Assembly: GCF_016107305.1 (NCBI RefSeq)
Contig: NZ_RCVR01000007.1
Span: 124,001-188,000, forward strand
Length of the DNA: 64,000 nucleotides
DNA from: Roseomonas sp. KE2513
GTDB lineage: Bacteria > Pseudomonadota > Alphaproteobacteria > Acetobacterales > Acetobacteraceae
Direction: 5' to 3'
Shown one piece after another: positions 60,047-64,000 of the stretch. The notes under the pieces were generated by a model that was given only the letters and a program-made list of their open reading frames with translations, was not told the DNA's origin and made no database searches. Both the position numbers and the translations under genes were made by a program. How positions within the stretch are numbered: position 1 is the first letter of the stretch; the number at the start of each line of letters is the position of its first letter.

Positions 60047-61717
60047 CTAGAGGCGGTAGCGGTCGGCCAGGCGCACCAGCCCCTGGCTCAGCCCGGCCAT
60101 GTTCGCCGCCGCCTGGTCGAGCTGGCGCGTGCCCGAGGCCGTCTGCTCGCTCGCCTGGCGGATATTGGTCAGCGCGCCCATCACCTGCTCGATGCCCAGC
60201 TGCTGCTGGTTCGTGCTGGCGACGATCTGCTGGAAGGTCTGCACCGCCTCCTGCACGCGCGCGGTGATCTCGCGGATTGTTTCCTGGCTGGCCGTCGTGC
60301 GCTCGCGGCCCGTCGCGGCCCGCTTCACCGCCTCCTCCGTCAGCATCACGGAGGCGTTGATGCCGCGCTGGATATCGCCGAGATTGGCGCGCACCTGCGC
60401 CGTCGCCTCCTTCGCCTGGTCGGCGAGCGACTTCAGCTCGGCCGCCACCACGGCGAAGCTGCGCCCGGCCTCGCCCGCCGCGGCCGCCTCGATGGCGGCG
60501 TTGAGCGCCAGCAGGTGGCTCCGCTCGGAGATGTCGTTCACCGTCGCGGTGATCTCGCCGATCGCCTGCGTGCGCTCGCTCAGCGCCACGATGTTCTCGG
60601 CCACGCGCTCCGCCTGCTCGCGGATCTTGTCCATGGCGGCGACCGTCTCGGCCACCGCGCGCAGACCGTCGCCGCTGGTGCGGACGGTCGCCTGCGCGGC
60701 GGCGATCACCTCCTGCGCACGCTTGCCGATCTGGCTACCGGAATGGGTGATCTCGTCCACCGTCGCCGCCGTCTCCTGCACGGCGGCGAGCTGCTCCTCC
60801 ACGCTCGCGGCCTGCTGCTGCGTGCTCGCGCGGATCTCGGCCGTCGCGGCATCCAACTGGTGCGTCGCGTCCCGGCTCTGCACGGCCAACTCGCGCAGGC
60901 CCCCCACCATGGCGTTCAGCGTGGCGCCCAGGCGGCCGAACTCGTCACGCCCCTCGCGCGCGGGGGCGCCGGCCAGCTCGCCGCGCCCGATGCGCTGCAC
61001 GAACTCCATCATCGTCTCCAGCGGCCGCGCCAACGCGCGGCGGACGAGCGCTGAAACGCCGATCGCGAGCAGCACCGCCACCCCCATGCCGGAAAGGAGG
61101 AGGGTGCGCGCGTTGTTCGACACCTCATCCACCCGCTGCTGCCCGGCGGCGGCGAGCCGCTCCATCGCGCCCTCCACCCGGCTCACCGCGGCGTCCAGCT
61201 CGTTGGCGCTGGAGGCGACGCCCGGCTCGGCCGCCATGACGCCCGGCAGGTCGTCGATCTCCATGAGGCGGAGCTTCGCCTCCACCCGATCGCGGTGCCG
61301 GGCCAAGAGGCTGCCGACCTCGTTCAGCCCGGCCAGGACGCGCATCCAGCCCTCCCGCCGGGAGGGGGCAATAGCTTGGGCAGAAAAGCCCTGCGCCGAA
61401 GTCGTTGCCTCGCCGAGGGCCGTCGCCATGCGCGCGCTCTCCCGCTGCCATTCCGGCGTGAGGGGAGGGGAGGCGGCCGCGCCCGGCAGGGCATGGCGTC
61501 CGAGGTAGCCGATCATGATCCGCGCCCGCACGTCGCGCATCGCGGCCTGCGCATCGCGCACCTGCCCCACCTGACGAGAGACAGAAACATCGCGGGTGGC
61601 AACGGACTGGCTCGCGTTGCGCACTGTCTCGAACTGGTCGAGCGACCAGAGGCCGAGCGCGATGGTCAGGAGCGTCAGCGTCACGAAGCCCAGCAGGGCG
61701 CGGTTGGTGATCGACAC
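60047..61717 (-). CDS. Methyl-accepting chemotaxis protein
   Basis: This 556-residue receptor has an N-terminal membrane helix (about 8-26), a periplasmic helical sensor of about 180 residues, a second helix ([20 protein letters not shown]), a HAMP domain ([20 protein letters not shown]), and a cytoplasmic coiled coil whose tip contains the receptor signature [30 protein letters not shown]. Glu/Gln methylation-type positions lie on both sides. The sensor resembles a 4-helix-bundle domain. It starts at GTG 61717. It is probably the only receptor of this operon, equivalent to WspA. Confidence 0.95.
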   Translation of the reverse strand: MSITNRALLGFVTLTLLTIALGLWSLDQFETVRNASQSVATRDVSVSRQVGQVRDAQAAMRDVRARIMIGYLGRHALPGAAASPPLTPEWQRESARMATALGEATTSAQGFSAQAIAPSRREGWMRVLAGLNEVGSLLARHRDRVEAKLRLMEIDDLPGVMAAEPGVASSANELDAAVSRVEGAMERLAAAGQQRVDEVSNNARTLLLSGMGVAVLLAIGVSALVRRALARPLETMMEFVQRIGRGELAGAPAREGRDEFGRLGATLNAMVGGLRELAVQSRDATHQLDAATAEIRASTQQQAASVEEQLAAVQETAATVDEITHSGSQIGKRAQEVIAAAQATVRTSGDGLRAVAETVAAMDKIREQAERVAENIVALSERTQAIGEITATVNDISERSHLLALNAAIEAAAAGEAGRSFAVVAAELKSLADQAKEATAQVRANLGDIQRGINASVMLTEEAVKRAATGRERTTASQETIREITARVQEAVQTFQQIVASTNQQQLGIEQVMGALTNIRQASEQTASGTRQLDQAAANMAGLSQGLVRLADRYRL

Positions 61718-61723
61718 GCGGGT

Positions 61724-62317
61724 TCAGGCTCCGGGCAAGGGGGCGGCGTAGGGAAGCAGGAGGCGATCAAGGTCGAGCACCCCGACCATGCGATGGGCAT
61801 CCTCGGCCTCGGTGCCGGGGATGGTCGCGCGGAAGGCGATGACCCCGGCGGCGTCCTGTGGGCCGAGTTCGGGCGGAAGCGGCTGGGGCGCCACGGCCGA
61901 GAGCGCGCGGCCGACGCGAAGCGCCAGCCGGCGCCCGGCCGTGGGGGAAATCCCGGCGATCGGCAGCGGCCGCAACAGCACGTCGTGCTCGCCCGCCCCG
62001 CCCTCCAGTCCGAGCATCCAGGCGAGGTCGAGCACGGCATGGATCCGCCCGGCGCGGGCACGGAGCCCCAGCACCTCGGCCGGGCTGCCGGGCAGGGGGC
62101 TTGCCGCTTCGGCCGGCAGCACCGCGGCGACGCGCGCGAGCGGCAGGCCGAGCAGCTCCTCGCCGAGGGCGACCACCAGCACGGGCGCCGCTGGGGGCGC
62201 GGAGGGGCCCTCCCCGCGGCGGGCGAGAAGGCGCGTGCGCTCCTCCAGCAGGCGCGCCGCGCGGGCCTCGCCGAGCTGACCGAGGACGCCGGGGTCGGGC
62301 AGGAACCGCAAGGCCAT
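61724..62317 (-). CDS. cheW: CheW-like coupling protein
   Basis: This 197-residue protein has a short helical N-terminus and a CheW domain: PVLVVALGEELLGLPLARVA, the EVLGLRARAGRIHAVLDLAW strand pair, and VGVLDLDRLL at the end. The ATG forms TGATG with the cheR stop. It is one of two CheW genes in the operon, matching WspD in position after the CheR-TPR gene. Confidence 0.88.
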   Translation of the reverse strand: MALRFLPDPGVLGQLGEARAARLLEERTRLLARRGEGPSAPPAAPVLVVALGEELLGLPLARVAAVLPAEAASPLPGSPAEVLGLRARAGRIHAVLDLAWMLGLEGGAGEHDVLLRPLPIAGISPTAGRRLALRVGRALSAVAPQPLPPELGPQDAAGVIAFRATIPGTEAEDAHRMVGVLDLDRLLLPYAAPLPGA

Positions 62318-63720
62318 CAGCCCCGGCCCTCCGCCAGGTGCTGCCCTGCCAAGCCGAGCAGGGTTTCCGCCGTCATGCCGTCGCCCTCCTCAAGGATCGT
62401 CTCGCCGGGCAGGGCGCGGGCGAGGCGGGCTGCGTTGGCGATGCTGCGCCGCCCCGCCTCCACCGCGCCACGGTCCAGCAGCAGCAGGCCAAGGTGGTAG
62501 TGCGCCGCGACGAAACCGCTGTCGAGATAGACCGCGCGGCGCAGCGCCGCCTCCGCCGCGGCGTCCTCCCCCAGGCCGCGCGCGACCAGCCCGTCCAGGT
62601 GGTGCAGGGCGGCGTCCATCGGATGGTCGCGCAGCCCGGCGCGGAGCATTGCCCGCGCTGCCTCCAGCGCGCCCGCATCGGCCTCGGCGCGGGCCCGGTC
62701 GGCCGCGAGGCGCGCGGTGCCGCCCTCCGGCGGCGGGTCGGGTTCCGTCGCCATCCCTGGTTCCTCCTCGGGCGCCTGTTGGAGCGGGGCGAGCTCGGCC
62801 GGCGCCAGTGCGGCGGGCGAGGGGGGCGGCTCCGGCATCTTGCCCAGGATGAGGGGCAGAGGCCGCCACGCCGTCGTCCCGGGAAGTGAAACCGGCTGCA
62901 GGAAGCTGCCGAAGGTCGGGTCGGGCTCGGAATGGCCGAGCAGCATCCAGCCGTGCGGCGCCATCCTCTCGCCGAGGGCGCGCACGATAGCCGGCACCGC
63001 CGCGCGGTCGAAATAGATGAGCACGTTGCGGCAGAGGATGAGGTCGTAGTCGCTCATGCCGAGCGGCATGGTGCCGTCGAGGAGCGAGAGAAGGTTGCCG
63101 TACTCGAAGCGCACGCCGCTCCGGTGCTCGCGGCGGAGCTGGAAGGCGCGGCCCTCCTCCATGGCCAGGAAGTCCCGCTCGCGCTCGACGGCGGGCATGC
63201 CGCGCAGCGCCCAGGGGCTGAAGCGGGCAGCGCGCGCCGACTCCAACGCCGCCTCGCTGATGTCGGTGCCGAGAATTCCGATGGCCCATTGCGGGTAGGC
63301 AGGTCCCAGCAGGCGGCGCAGCAGGATCGAGACCGAATAAGCCTCCGCCCCCGTGGAGCAGCCGGCGGACCAGATGCGCAGCCGCCGCTCCGCCGCACGG
63401 CGCCGGATGAGGCCGGGGAGGATGACCTCCCGCAGCGCCTCGAACTGGGCGGCGTCGCGGAAGAAGAAGGTCTCCCCGATTGTTACCTCCGATTCGAGGG
63501 CGGCCCACTCGCCCTCGTCCGCCTCCAGCAGGGCGAGATAGCCGGCCGAATCGCCCGTGCCCGTCGCCCGGATGCGCCGCCGCAGCCGCTCCCAGAGCGC
63601 GCCGTCCTTGTCCTCGTAATAGGCATGGCCGGTGCGCGCGATGACGAGGCGCTTCAGCGCGGGGAAGGCACCGTCCAGGGGCGCCTCGCCCAGGGGAGCG
63701 CGCTCGCGGGGGGCGCTCAT
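62317..63720 (-). CDS. cheR: CheR methyltransferase with C-terminal TPR region
   Basis: This 467-residue protein has an N-terminal CheR helical domain and a SAM-binding domain: TIGETFFFRD, RIWSAGCSTGAEAYSVSILL, ILGTDISEAALESARAARFS, and LILCRNVLIYFD. After an acidic and proline-rich linker, the last 130 residues contain tetratricopeptide-like helices (LHHLDGLVARGLGEDAAAEA). The CheR-TPR fusion is characteristic of WspC and related alternative chemosensory operons. It methylates the receptor encoded two genes downstream. Confidence 0.95.
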   Translation of the reverse strand: MSAPRERAPLGEAPLDGAFPALKRLVIARTGHAYYEDKDGALWERLRRRIRATGTGDSAGYLALLEADEGEWAALESEVTIGETFFFRDAAQFEALREVILPGLIRRRAAERRLRIWSAGCSTGAEAYSVSILLRRLLGPAYPQWAIGILGTDISEAALESARAARFSPWALRGMPAVERERDFLAMEEGRAFQLRREHRSGVRFEYGNLLSLLDGTMPLGMSDYDLILCRNVLIYFDRAAVPAIVRALGERMAPHGWMLLGHSEPDPTFGSFLQPVSLPGTTAWRPLPLILGKMPEPPPSPAALAPAELAPLQQAPEEEPGMATEPDPPPEGGTARLAADRARAEADAGALEAARAMLRAGLRDHPMDAALHHLDGLVARGLGEDAAAEAALRRAVYLDSGFVAAHYHLGLLLLDRGAVEAGRRSIANAARLARALPGETILEEGDGMTAETLLGLAGQHLAEGRG

Positions 63721-63754
63721 GGATGCGCGCTCAAGCGGCCGTGTCCGCCACGCC

Positions 63755-64000
63755 TCACGTGCCGCTCGTGGGACTGCTCTCGGTCCCGGGAACGGCCCAG
63801 CGCGCCAGCCGCGCCCGCGCCTGGGCAGTGAGCGCGCCGAGCACCGCCGCCTCCTCCGCCAGCAGCAGGCGGTCGGTATCCAGCAGGGAGGCGGTGAGAT
63901 CCCCCACCTCCAGGTTGCCGATGATGAGTCCGTTGAGGGAGCTCTCCGGCACCACAGGCCGGAGCGGTGCGCCGGGCGGCAGCACGTCCAGCACCCGGTC
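63755..64000 (-). CDS. CheW-like coupling protein, 5' end outside window
   Basis: The C-terminal part of a CheW domain: the frame is open to the window edge, with LNGLIIGNLEVGDLTASLLD resembling the final strand and helix of CheW, followed by a short helical tail. It is the first visible gene of the chemosensory operon, 34 bases before cheR, corresponding to WspB. Confidence 0.65.
   Translation of the reverse strand, partial: DRVLDVLPPGAPLRPVVPESSLNGLIIGNLEVGDLTASLLDTDRLLLAEEAAVLGALTAQARARLARWAVPGTESSPTSGT

Noticed and set aside
57057-60050. 997-residue ORF antisense to cheA and cheB
   Set aside because: Arginine-, alanine- and proline-rich mirror of high-GC coding DNA with no domain; the minus-strand chemotaxis genes have clear motifs and overlaps.
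1-64000. tRNA, rRNA, transposase, integrase or prophage genes
   Set aside because: None recognised on either strand on reading the sequence and ORF products.

Overview
The window is GC-rich, gene-dense DNA from an alphaproteobacterium. I lean towards Acetobacteraceae (Roseomonas-like) because of the very high GC content, the orphan tripartite-tricarboxylate (Bug/TctC) receptors and the aromatic and ureide catabolic islands. This is inference; no rRNA or other taxonomic marker is present. I saw no tRNA, rRNA, CRISPR array, transposase or prophage gene.

Layout. (1) 1-3.7 kb, plus strand: two tandem amidohydrolases (the first cut by the window edge), a Bug-type solute receptor, a DHCW-type cupin and a small membrane protein. 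(2) 3.8-8.6 kb, minus strand: five overlapping genes (FAD oxidoreductase, alpha/beta hydrolase, ureidoglycolate lyase-like protein, PuuE-like deacetylase, amidase) that look like a ureide/amide catabolic operon. (3) 8.8-13.9 kb: an Lrp/AsnC regulator divergent from 4-hydroxyphenylpyruvate dioxygenase, a DctP-type receptor, a glutathionyl-hydroquinone reductase-like GST, a TetR regulator and a NIPSNAP protein. (4) 13.9-20.2 kb, minus strand: an SDR with an unusual membrane and repeat tail, an isopenicillin-N-synthase-type dioxygenase, and a LacI / SDR / histidinol-dehydrogenase-family operon (HpsN-like) with a clear LacI-type operator at its promoter.

(5) 20.4-33.3 kb, plus strand: the most interesting region. 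Twelve tightly packed, mostly overlapping genes start with myo-inositol-3-phosphate synthase. They continue with an HD-like protein, a methyltransferase, a Gfo/Idh/MocA oxidoreductase, a zinc-ribbon MBL-fold protein, a stand-alone YcaO protein, an IolE/IolI-like TIM barrel, a GT4 glycosyltransferase, a PIG-L deacetylase, a uracil-DNA-glycosylase-fold protein, an OpgH-like membrane glycosyltransferase and an MFS transporter. Inositol synthase plus GT4 plus PIG-L recalls the first steps of mycothiol biosynthesis. With YcaO and tailoring enzymes it suggests an undescribed inositol-derived glycoside pathway, possibly thioamidated or otherwise amide-modified.

(6) 33.3-40.1 kb: urea carboxylase (minus) divergent from a PEP-carboxylase homologue with altered catalytic motifs. 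(7) 40.1-45.5 kb: a divergent gentisate-pathway pair (3-hydroxybenzoate 6-hydroxylase type and gentisate dioxygenase) flanked by inverted copies of a roughly 270-bp palindrome-rich repeat, then a Bug receptor, a class II aldolase and a MarR regulator. Operator-like inverted repeats lie upstream of gentisate dioxygenase and of the MarR gene. (8) 45.5-49.3 kb: two P-loop GTPases, a membrane protein and an SGNH hydrolase. (9) 49.4-52.5 kb: a DctPQM TRAP transporter. (10) 53.1-64 kb, minus strand: a Wsp-like chemosensory operon (CheW, CheR-TPR, CheW, MCP, CheA-REC, CheB) that ends in two hybrid histidine kinases where Wsp operons carry a GGDEF response regulator.
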